Shown: one piece after another, positions 7,925 through 13,472 of the stretch
Numbering within the stretch: the first letter of the stretch is position 1
How the letters are laid out: every line of letters starts with the position of its first letter
Assembly (NCBI GenBank): GCA_946187365.1
Contig: CAMHRD010000006.1
Span: forward strand, 1 to 13,484
Length of the DNA stretch: 13,484 bases
Source of the DNA: an uncultured Bacteroidales bacterium
GTDB taxonomy: Bacteria > Bacteroidota > Bacteroidia > Bacteroidales > UBA932
Reading direction: 5' to 3'
The notes under the pieces: generated by a model
Seen by the model: only the letters and a program-made list of their open reading frames with translations
The model's database searches: none
Told to the model about the DNA's origin: nothing
Position numbers and translations under genes: made by a program

Positions 7925-9178
7925 CTACTGATTAAACCATTCCTTTGCAGAAACAATTTTGATTTTCTTGCCTTTGTATTCTATAGTATCATCATTATTC
8001 CATGTGATAAGCAGAAGGTTTCCACAATTCAATTCCTCTGAAGCATTTACTAATGCCTCTAGTTCTCTTGTGCGTGTCTTTGGTTTAGAAATGTCATAGC
8101 AGACTTGTATCAAGGAAGTTACTGTTCTTCCTTTTCTTGTCACAAAATCAATTTCTTTGTTATTGGATGTATGATAGTAGAAAAGAGATTTCTTCAAATC
8201 ATATCCTCTTCTTAGCAACTCAATAAATACCATATTTTCCAACTGCCTTCCACTATTACCAGAAAGCTCAAAGGATCGGGTATATATGAATCCATTGTCA
8301 ACAATATAAACCTTTCTAGAAGCCTTCTTCATTTCCTTCAACTTATAATTGAACCGAGGAAGAAAATAAAAGAGATATGGTTCCGCTAGAAAATCGCAAA
8401 ACTTCTTTACCGTATTTACGCTACCTATAGATAATCCTTCGGCAATCTCGTTGTAACTCAATTGATTTGAGTAATTGCTTATAAGATAGTCCGCCAAATC
8501 ATATAGTTCAGTTGTCTTACGGATTTTATGACGTTTAGCAACATCTTTTAGGATAATTGAATCAAATAGTACGGATAGGTAACTTTGTTCTATATCACGA
8601 TTGTTCAAAATCTCCGGGTAACCGCCTTTGACTAAATAATCTTCCATCTCCACAGAAAGCGTAGCCTTCTGGTTGGGGAGATTAGGTTTAAGGGATACTC
8701 CCTTATATTTCAATGTCTCATTCATAGAGAATGGAAGAATAAGAATTTCAACATACCGCCCTGTAAGGAGTGTTGCCATCTCACTGGAGAGCAAATTGGC
8801 ATTGGATCCGGTAATTACCAGATTCACTCCTCGCCGGTACAGTTTAGACACCCAGACATCCCAAGAAGTTAGATTCTGTACTTCATCCAAGAGTAAGTAT
8901 TCATAACCAGGATATACCTCTGAAAGAGCTTGCATTACTGAATCCTCATTGAATCCCGCCAACAGTTGATTGTCATCAAAATTCAAATAGGCATAGTTCT
9001 TTCCGGATAAGATTTGCATTGCATAGACTGACTTGCCAGCCCTTCTTGGACCGGTTATCAATTTAATGACTTTTGACTCCAAATAGGAAGATACATCCTG
9101 GATATTTTGTCTTGAATAGTATGGTTTTGAGGCAAGGCCATCCCTTTCTGCCCTCTGCTTTAAGATCAAATTTTTCAT
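7925..9178 (-). CDS. AAA_14 / DUF4143 ATPase (single-gene AAA+ protein with nuclease-like C-terminus)
   Basis: I place the start at ATG 9176-9178 (417 residues); a GTG lies directly before it and would add one residue. Counting from that GTG, Walker A is GPRRAGKS at 44-51, Walker B is YLLLDEVQN at 95-103, and ITGSNANLL at 123-131 is the sensor-1 region seen in AAA_14. The segment EMATLLTGRYVEILILPFS at 134-152 is typical of this family. A helical linker (about 180-280) with a winged-helix look leads to the DUF4143 region. There, EIDFVTRKG at 343-351 and LIQVCYD at 357-363 resemble the E-x-D...(Q/E)-x-K core of PD-(D/E)XK folds, but the expected Lys is replaced (QVC). Members are common stand-alone genes in Bacteroidota and archaea; their function is not established. 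The gene is visibly more AT-rich than its neighbours, suggesting transfer. It has its own promoter and terminator. Confidence 0.88.
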   Translation of the reverse strand: MKNLILKQRAERDGLASKPYYSRQNIQDVSSYLESKVIKLITGPRRAGKSVYAMQILSGKNYAYLNFDDNQLLAGFNEDSVMQALSEVYPGYEYLLLDEVQNLTSWDVWVSKLYRRGVNLVITGSNANLLSSEMATLLTGRYVEILILPFSMNETLKYKGVSLKPNLPNQKATLSVEMEDYLVKGGYPEILNNRDIEQSYLSVLFDSIILKDVAKRHKIRKTTELYDLADYLISNYSNQLSYNEIAEGLSIGSVNTVKKFCDFLAEPYLFYFLPRFNYKLKEMKKASRKVYIVDNGFIYTRSFELSGNSGRQLENMVFIELLRRGYDLKKSLFYYHTSNNKEIDFVTRKGRTVTSLIQVCYDISKPKTRTRELEALVNASEELNCGNLLLITWNNDDTIEYKGKKIKIVSAKEWFNQ

Positions 9179-9191
9179 CACTATTTTTTAT

Positions 9192-9235
9192 TATACTGCA
9201 CAAAAATAGCATTTTTTATTCAGTATACCATCAAA
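9192..9235 (-). promoter_or_regulatory. Promoter of the ATPase gene with flanking inverted repeat
   Basis: On the minus strand TATTTTTG (9201-9208) is an exact TAnnTTTG box. TTTG at 9232-9235, within a longer T run, can serve as the -33 element with a 23-nt gap. The box lies 22 nt before the ATG. It is bracketed by a perfect 7-bp inverted repeat (plus-strand tatactg 9192-9198 and cagtata 9221-9227), which could be an operator, and the 10-mer attttttatt occurs on both sides (9183-9192 and 9211-9220). Confidence 0.6.
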
Positions 9236-9260
9236 AACTGAATAAAATTCTGGATTGGGC

Positions 9261-9300
9261 ACAAAAAAAGAGAAGACATTTTGGTCTTCTCTTTTTTTGT
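9261..9300 (-). terminator. Terminator of the tRNA-Ile/tRNA-Ala transcript
   Basis: A perfect 17-bp inverted repeat (acaaaaaaagagaagac / gtcttctctttttttgt) with the 6-nt loop attttg. Read leftwards, it gives a stem AGAGAAGAC/GTCTTCTCT followed by seven T residues, a strong intrinsic terminator placed directly after tRNA-Ala. The symmetry means it would also stop rightward transcription. The outermost base, 9300, is the discriminator of the tRNA. Confidence 0.88.
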
Positions 9301-9373
9301 GGAGAACAAGGGAGTCGAACCCTTGACCCCCTGCTTGCAAAGCAGGTGCTCTAGCCAACTGAGCTAGTCCCCC
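9300..9373 (-). tRNA. tRNA-Ala (anticodon UGC)
   Basis: The minus strand folds into a complete 74-nt cloverleaf. The acceptor GGGGGAC pairs with GTTCTCC with two G-U pairs. The D-arm is GCTC/GAGC. The anticodon stem is CCTGC/GCAGG with loop TTTGCAA (anticodon TGC). A 5-nt variable loop follows, and the T-arm is AAGGG-TTCGACT-CCCTT. The discriminator is A at 9300. The 3' CCA is not encoded (next bases CAA). It is 7 nt after tRNA-Ile in the same transcript. Confidence 0.97.
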
Positions 9374-9380
9374 AGTCTTG

Positions 9381-9455
9381 TAGTCCCGCGCGGATTTGAA
9401 CCGCGGACCCCCACATTATCAGTGTGGTGCTCTAACCAAACTGAGCTACGAGACT
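9381..9455 (-). tRNA. tRNA-Ile (anticodon GAU)
   Basis: The minus strand folds into a 75-nt cloverleaf. The acceptor AGTCTCG pairs with CGGGACT (one U-G), with an unusual A-U first pair. The D-arm is GCTC/GAGC with a 10-nt loop. The anticodon stem CCACA/TGTGG carries loop CTGATAA (anticodon GAT). The T-arm is CGCGG-TTCAAAT-CCGCG. CCA is not encoded. Together with tRNA-Ala it forms the Ile-Ala pair normally found between 16S and 23S rRNA genes, but neither rRNA is present here. Confidence 0.97.
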
Positions 9456-9503
9456 ATATCTCTGTTAGAACTCTAACAACCCACATCTGTCTCAATGGGG
9501 TTG

Positions 9504-9534
9504 CAAATATAGACCTTTTTCCAATATCTGCAAA
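9504..9534 (-). promoter_or_regulatory. Promoter of the tRNA-Ile/tRNA-Ala operon
   Basis: On the minus strand TTTG (9531-9534), a 19-nt spacer and TATATTTG (9504-9511) make a textbook Bacteroidota -33/-7 promoter. The predicted start is near 9497, leaving a leader of about 40 nt before tRNA-Ile. That leader contains the near-palindrome gttaga-ac-tctaac (9464-9477), a possible processing hairpin. Confidence 0.8.
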
Positions 9535-9573
9535 ATTTTTTTCAAAAACCCCTCTGGAGTGCGCTGAATTTGC

Positions 9574-9581
9574 TATTTTTG
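9574..9581 (+). promoter_or_regulatory. Candidate -7 box for the chromate-transporter gene pair
   Basis: TATTTTTG matches TAnnTTTG exactly, 20 nt before the ATG at 9602. No TTTG is found at the expected -33 distance. The leader would be only about 14 nt. Confidence 0.45.
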
Positions 9582-9601
9582 ACCTCTGCAAATTGCTGAT
9601 T

Positions 9602-10195
9602 ATGGAGGAAAAAGTAGCTCTTGAACAGAAAAGTGATAAGACCTCTCTGTGGGAAATTGCCGGTGTTTTTGCAAAGATTGGCATGTTCACGCTGGGTGGC
9701 GGCTACGCTATGATTCCTCTGATAGACAGGGAGGTTGTTAAGAAGCGTCACTGGTTGGAAGATGAGGAGTTTATGGATATACTGGCTATTGCTCAGAGTG
9801 CGCCGGGTCTTCTTATTGTAAACATCTCAATATTTGCAGGATACAGGCTTAGAGGTAGAAGGGGTAGTGTGGCGGCAACTATCGGGAGCTGCCTGCCTTC
9901 ATTCCTAATTATACTGGCAATAGCAATTTTCTTTAGGCAGTTCAGAGACAATATCTACGTAGAGAAGTTCTTTAAGGGAGTTAGACCGGTGGTTGTGGCA
10001 CTCATTGCGGTACCGGTTGTGGATATGATTATCAAGTCTAAACTGAACATATTCAGGGCGTTACTGGCAGTTGCAACGTTGGTGGCCATACTCTTTTTAA
10101 AGATCTCTCCGGTGTATATCATACTGGTGATGGCGGTATGCTTTTTTGCCATGCGTTACTTTTACAGAAAACCAAAAGGGAGGGCTGAAAGATGA
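9602..10195 (+). CDS. Short-chain chromate transporter (ChrA half), first subunit
   Basis: I chose ATG 9602 (197 residues). An in-frame ATG at 9422 would run through tRNA-Ile and its promoter, and the added residues look non-coding. The protein is one chromate_transp domain: IGMFTLGGGYAMIPLI at 26-41 is the conserved N-terminal motif, and IAQSAPGLLIVNISIFAGYR at 63-82 aligns with the family Q-(A/S)-x-PGP-x-x-x-N segment, although the second Pro of PGP is replaced by Leu. About five or six hydrophobic helices follow and the tail is basic. Short ChrA proteins come in pairs that together equal a full-length ChrA and export chromate in tested cases. Many homologues occur where chromate resistance is not evident, so the real substrate may differ. 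The stop overlaps the next start (ATGA), a sign of coupled translation of two partner subunits. Confidence 0.87.
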   Translation: MEEKVALEQKSDKTSLWEIAGVFAKIGMFTLGGGYAMIPLIDREVVKKRHWLEDEEFMDILAIAQSAPGLLIVNISIFAGYRLRGRRGSVAATIGSCLPSFLIILAIAIFFRQFRDNIYVEKFFKGVRPVVVALIAVPVVDMIIKSKLNIFRALLAVATLVAILFLKISPVYIILVMAVCFFAMRYFYRKPKGRAER

Positions 10196-10740
10196 TATTC
10201 CTGGAGTTGTTCTGGACGTTTTTGGTGATTGGTCTCTTCACATTCGGAGGAGGTTATGCAATGCTCTCATTGGTTCAGAATGAGGTGGTTATAAAGCATG
10301 CCTGGATTACTGCAGAACAGTTTACAGATATTGTTGCAATCTCTCAGGCAACTCCGGGGCCTATTGGAATAAACAGTGCAACATACGTTGGTTACACCGT
10401 TACTCACAATATGGGATACTCCCATCTGGCCTGTGTAGGAGGTTCATTCTTAGCAACTTTGGCGGTTATGATTCCGTCCTTTGTTATAGTGCTGATTATC
10501 TGCCGCCTCTATGCAAAGGTGAGAAAGAGTGATCTGTTTGCTTCCCTTATGAAGAACATAAGACCTATTGTGATAGGAATGATTGCAGCGGCTGCGGGAA
10601 TTCTGATTACCCCAACCAACTTCTTCCATTGGACTTCCTGGGTGCTTTTGGCTGCTGCCTTTGTTGCCTGCAAATGGCTAAAAGCCAATCCAATCTGGGT
10701 TATTCTTGCCGGCGGCCTGATAGGCCTGTTAATCTACTGA
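10192..10740 (+). CDS. Short-chain chromate transporter (ChrA half), second subunit
   Basis: 182 residues, one chromate_transp domain, starting inside the stop of the preceding half-transporter. IGLFTFGGGYAMLSLVQNEV at 13-32 repeats the N-terminal motif, and ISQATPGPIGINSATYVGYT at 50-69 carries the intact PGP-x-x-x-N signature. The pair therefore has one canonical (PGP) and one altered (PGL) half, as expected for subunits that have diverged within a heterodimer. The protein ends in a hydrophobic helix almost at the stop. No clear terminator is seen after it; 52 nt later a new -7 box appears. Confidence 0.88.
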   Translation: MIFLELFWTFLVIGLFTFGGGYAMLSLVQNEVVIKHAWITAEQFTDIVAISQATPGPIGINSATYVGYTVTHNMGYSHLACVGGSFLATLAVMIPSFVIVLIICRLYAKVRKSDLFASLMKNIRPIVIGMIAAAAGILITPTNFFHWTSWVLLAAAFVACKWLKANPIWVILAGGLIGLLIY

Positions 10741-10792
10741 TGTCCTTGCTATTTAAAACAGGCAAGCCCAACCGTACATCGGGAAAAATAGT

Positions 10793-10800
10793 TATCTTTG
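10793..10800 (+). promoter_or_regulatory. Candidate -7 box for the MORN / CXXC gene pair
   Basis: TATCTTTG fits TAnnTTTG and lies 24 nt before the MORN-protein ATG. There is no convincing -33 TTTG. Without a terminator after the ChrA pair, read-through from upstream is also possible. Confidence 0.4.
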
Positions 10801-10824
10801 GAATTTATATAGATTCTTACAAGT

Positions 10825-11688
10825 ATGAAAACATTGATTCAAAAGATTACGGTGGTTGTGCTGATGGCGGTAATGGGGTTGGTATCTGGGATTTGTATTG
10901 CACAAAACAAAATTACCATTACACAAGACGGTTTCAAATATGTTGGAGAGGCTGTAGACAGTATTCCTAACGGAAATGGTATTTGCTACTATGCAAACGG
11001 CAACAAGTTTTACGAGGGAGGATGGAAGGACGGAGTTCCAGAGGGTAAGGGTACTGTTTACTATGAAAACGGGCACAAGAAATATGAAGGTTTCATAAAG
11101 GGAGGACAATTTAACGGCTATGGAGTTTATTACTACTCAAACAGCGGCCCAAAAGAGGTCAAAGAGTATGAAGGAGAGTTCAAAAACGGTAATTTAGATG
11201 GAGTTGGAACAAGCTATTACCCCAGCGGCAGCATAGAGTACAAGGGTTCCTGGAAGAAGAATGAATTTGACGGATTCGGAATTCTTTTTTATGAGAACGG
11301 AGGTAAAGAGTGTGAGGGAGAGTTCAAAAACGGTAATTTAGATGGAGTTGGAACAGTCTATTACCCCAACGGCAACAAAGAGTGTGAAGGAGGATGGAAA
11401 AATAATTTGTGTTTCGGAGTGGGTACAACTTATTATGAGAATGGAAGCAAAGAGTATGAGGGCACATTCGTAATAATTACAAATAAAAACGGAGAGAAAG
11501 ACTCTGTTCTAGATGGTTTTGCAACATGGTACTATGAGAACGGAAGGGTCAAATTCAGAGGTTACTTCAAAGAGGGATGGATAGATGGTATGGGAATAAT
11601 GTATAAGGAGGATGGAAGCATAGACAAGGAGGGCGAGTGGAAAGAGGAGAAGTTTATAAGAAGCGTAAAAGTGAACTTTAACAAATAA
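10825..11688 (+). CDS. Secreted MORN-repeat protein
   Basis: 287 residues. Residues 1-26 form a signal peptide (hydrophobic core VVVLMAVMGLVSGI, probable cut after CIA). The Cys at 24 lacks a proper lipobox. From about residue 39 to the end there are nine MORN-type units, mostly 24 residues long, of the form (Y/E)-x-G-x-(W/F)-K-x-G-x-x-x-G-x-G-x-x-Y-Y-x-N-G-x. Examples are YEGGWKDGVPEGKGTVYYENG and YEGEFKNGNLDGVGTSYYP. Two units are stretched by inserts, near GPKEVK and VIITNKNGEKDS. MORN repeats make extended beta-hairpin ladders that bind proteins or lipids; no enzyme domain is present. The role is unknown. The next gene, a CXXC-ladder protein, is 10 nt downstream, so both are probably co-transcribed and may act together in the envelope. 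Confidence 0.85.
   Translation: MKTLIQKITVVVLMAVMGLVSGICIAQNKITITQDGFKYVGEAVDSIPNGNGICYYANGNKFYEGGWKDGVPEGKGTVYYENGHKKYEGFIKGGQFNGYGVYYYSNSGPKEVKEYEGEFKNGNLDGVGTSYYPSGSIEYKGSWKKNEFDGFGILFYENGGKECEGEFKNGNLDGVGTVYYPNGNKECEGGWKNNLCFGVGTTYYENGSKEYEGTFVIITNKNGEKDSVLDGFATWYYENGRVKFRGYFKEGWIDGMGIMYKEDGSIDKEGEWKEEKFIRSVKVNFNK
11173..11355 (+). repeat. Identical 39-bp repeat within the MORN gene
   Basis: Bases 11173-11211 and 11317-11355 are identical over 39 bp (from ggagagttcaaaaacgg to gagttggaaca), 144 bp apart, which is exactly two 24-residue MORN units. The surrounding units differ much more at DNA level, so this points to a recent internal duplication or gene conversion. Confidence 0.85.
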
Positions 11689-11698
11689 ACATATTGTT

Positions 11699-12139
11699 AT
11701 GAAAAAGTTTATTAGAAGTATAACTATCTGTATTGCAGCATTTTTAGGAATGACGGTGCTGCTTAGTATGGATAAGGTTTGCCAAAGATGTGAAGGAACA
11801 GGAACGTTACGCAACGAGTGTCACTCCTGCCATGGAGTAGGATACAGAGAGTGCATGACCTGCAACGGAACCAAATCGCTGAGATGCACATTCTGCGGAG
11901 GCGGCGGCAAATACCTCTGCCCTCATTGCCACGGCAGAAATCCTAACTGCAAAAAGTGCGGAGGCGGCGGATGGTTTGACTGTGACAACTGCAAAGGCAC
12001 AGGCCGCATAGTCTGCTCAATATGTGAGGGAACCGGCCACGTTCGCTGCATGACATGCAACAGTAAAGGATACTTGGAGTGGAAATGCCCGGATTGCGAC
12101 GGCACCGGCAAACTGCCGGATGATCCAACAGATGACTAG
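11699..12139 (+). CDS. Membrane-anchored or exported protein with ten CXXC (DnaJ-type) knuckles
   Basis: 146 residues. MKKFIRS followed by a hydrophobic stretch (8-23) is a signal anchor or signal peptide, and by the positive-inside rule the rest would face the periplasm. Residues 28-133 hold ten CXXC motifs (28, 41, 52, 63, 74, 84, 95, 106, 117 and 130), several followed by GxG as in the DnaJ zinc-finger consensus CXXCXGXG. There is no J domain or substrate-binding domain. The pitch is close to 11 residues throughout, unlike real DnaJ, which has four motifs. Ten knuckles could make up to five zinc sites. The acidic tail ends in DDPTDD. It follows the MORN gene by 10 nt. The function is unknown; a metal-binding or scaffold role is inference. 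The stop codon overlaps the convergent phosphoesterase gene by 4 bp. Confidence 0.8.
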   Translation: MKKFIRSITICIAAFLGMTVLLSMDKVCQRCEGTGTLRNECHSCHGVGYRECMTCNGTKSLRCTFCGGGGKYLCPHCHGRNPNCKKCGGGGWFDCDNCKGTGRIVCSICEGTGHVRCMTCNSKGYLEWKCPDCDGTGKLPDDPTDD

Positions 12140-13008
12140 TTGTTCTTGGGCAGAACGGTTCCTTTATACACAGTTGAAAAACCGTTCTTTGTAACGTTTA
12201 TCACTTCATATCCGGAGTAGCCCCTTCCAAGCGGGCTGCCCACCGGACCTGCTGTAACAAAGCGGGTTCCATCTGCCTGAGTATCATACTCCATGTGAGT
12301 GTGGCCGGCAAAAACTGCAGCCACTCCATACTCTTTGAATAGAGCAACATACTCCGCTCTCTTACCCTTTGGGAAGTTGAAGTAGTTATTATCCTCATCC
12401 ATATCTTCCAGAATAACAGGGCAGTGCAGGAACACAAAAATGTACCGGCATTTGCGAGCCCTCTTTAGTTCTCTCTTAAACCATTTGAGTTGCTCTTCCT
12501 CCTCAATTTTTGTAGCAGCTTTATCCTCTTCCGAGAGTGTGGTTTTCTCACCCTTTCCTCTCTCTTCATCACAGCCGTCAAGTATACAGTTGGAGTCAAT
12601 TCCTATGAAGGCGCACCCGTTCAGACGGAATGAGAACCTTTTATACCCTCTGAGGTTAAGATAGTTGTTATAGTTATTCACGGTCCATGGGCGGATATCG
12701 TGGTTGCCCGGAACTTCATATACGGGAGCCTCTATCTTTGCCCTGTTTGCTCTGTATATGGAATCCTGAAGCATATCTCTCTGGTCATTAATGAGATCCC
12801 CGGTAATGATTACACAGGCCGGCTTAAGAAGGTTCACCTCCTTAACTGCCAGATCAAACAAAGAGTCCGTATGAACAAACCCAGGAGATTTGTCCCTGAA
12901 CCCTATCTGCGGGTCACTCATCTGAACAAAGCAAAAGTCTGAGTAAACTCTTGGGCTGCAGCCCGTAAGAGCAGCAAACAAAATTAAGAAAAGAGAAATT
13001 CTCTTCAT
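12136..13008 (-). CDS. Lipoprotein calcineurin-like metallophosphoesterase
   Basis: 290 residues. The N-terminus MKRISLFLILFAALTGC ends in a lipobox (LTGC, Cys17), so the mature protein is probably lipid-anchored in the envelope. The metallophosphoesterase motifs are in order: SDPQIG at 31-36, GDLIND at 70-75, GNHD at 101-104, LHCP at 194-197 and GHTHME at 235-240. Motif 1 is D-P-Q rather than the common D-x-H, as in CSTP1/CPPED1-like members, so the enzyme is probably still active with a changed metal ligand. An acidic, low-complexity insert (about 146-173) lies between GNHD and LHCP. The substrate is unknown; phosphoesters or phosphoproteins are possible. It lies 17 nt after a DUF308 gene on the same strand, suggesting a two-gene transcript, and converges on the CXXC gene. 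Confidence 0.87.
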   Translation of the reverse strand: MKRISLFLILFAALTGCSPRVYSDFCFVQMSDPQIGFRDKSPGFVHTDSLFDLAVKEVNLLKPACVIITGDLINDQRDMLQDSIYRANRAKIEAPVYEVPGNHDIRPWTVNNYNNYLNLRGYKRFSFRLNGCAFIGIDSNCILDGCDEERGKGEKTTLSEEDKAATKIEEEEQLKWFKRELKRARKCRYIFVFLHCPVILEDMDEDNNYFNFPKGKRAEYVALFKEYGVAAVFAGHTHMEYDTQADGTRFVTAGPVGSPLGRGYSGYEVINVTKNGFSTVYKGTVLPKNN

Positions 13009-13025
13009 GGAAGATGCGGTACTCT

Positions 13026-13472
13026 TTATTCGGAGTCTTTTATCTCCTCTGCCTCAACGTCTATAATTGTGCCGTTAGGCTGAGAGTTACGCAAGTCCTG
13101 GGCGTCTCTTTCAGAGGCGGTCTTAAGGCGTTTGGCAAGTTCCTTGGCCTTGAAGACAAGAACCATCTCTGTAATACCGAGGAACATAAGAGAAATACCA
13201 AAGATTATGCAGAGAAGTTTGGCATTCTCTTCCGGGTAGAAGCAGATGGCAATACCTAAAGCACAGATAACAACAGGAACCAGGTAAAGCCAGATTCTGC
13301 CGCGCAATCCTTTGGAGTAGTTGATTGTATGTATGACCTGAACCAAGCCGTACAGGAAGAGAATGATTCCAAAGATTATGCCTACGAACCTAACAAAGAA
13401 GGAGGTCTTTACAAGCAGAATTATTCCGGCTGCAAGAAGCAGGACGGCACTTACAAGATAGACCAGACTCAT
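13026..13472 (-). CDS. DUF308 / HdeD-like small membrane protein
   Basis: 148 residues from ATG 13470-13472. The frame stays open for the last 12 bases of the window, so a start further upstream cannot be excluded, though MSLVYLVSAVLLLAAG is a plausible beginning. Four hydrophobic segments (about 3-21, 26-47, 60-78, 85-106), with the pattern FVGIIFGIILFLYGLVQV and a second similar half FGISLMFLGITEM, fit the DUF308 (HdeD-like) repeat. A charged cytoplasmic tail of about 40 residues follows, ending DVEAEEIKDSE. In E. coli HdeD is linked to acid resistance, but most members have no known role. The family call is fairly good; the function is unknown. Confidence 0.72.
   Translation of the reverse strand: MSLVYLVSAVLLLAAGIILLVKTSFFVRFVGIIFGIILFLYGLVQVIHTINYSKGLRGRIWLYLVPVVICALGIAICFYPEENAKLLCIIFGISLMFLGITEMVLVFKAKELAKRLKTASERDAQDLRNSQPNGTIIDVEAEEIKDSE

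Larger units (their letters stand above)
7899..9325. repeat. Imperfect 19-bp direct repeat flanking the ATPase gene (tRNA-Ala T-arm copy)
   Basis: The plus-strand sequence caagggagttgaacccttg at 7899-7917 recurs as caagggagtcgaacccttg at 9307-9325, 18 of 19 identical and in the same orientation. The right copy is the T-arm of tRNA-Ala, and the left copy is the core of the ATPase terminator. Similarity stops at the edges: the acceptor-stem bases of the tRNA are not repeated on the left. The interval between them holds only the ATPase gene, its promoter and the tRNA terminator. It could be an att-like relic or a chance consequence of both sequences being GC-stemmed hairpins with a similar loop. 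Confidence 0.5.

Noticed and set aside
9422..9601. Upstream ATG extension of the first chromate-transporter subunit by 60 residues
   Set aside because: It would cross tRNA-Ile and the tRNA promoter on the other strand, and the added residues have no resemblance to the family; ATG 9602 sits right before the conserved domain and behind a -7 box.
10745..10766. Possible terminator after the ChrA pair (cttgc ... gcaag)
   Set aside because: Only five base pairs with a long loop and no T run behind it.
11655..11725. Similarity between the end of the MORN protein (EEKFIRSVK) and the start of the CXXC protein (MKKFIRSIT)
   Set aside because: About 14 of 15 bases match, but the stretch is short and A-rich; I regard it as chance and not proof of a duplication.
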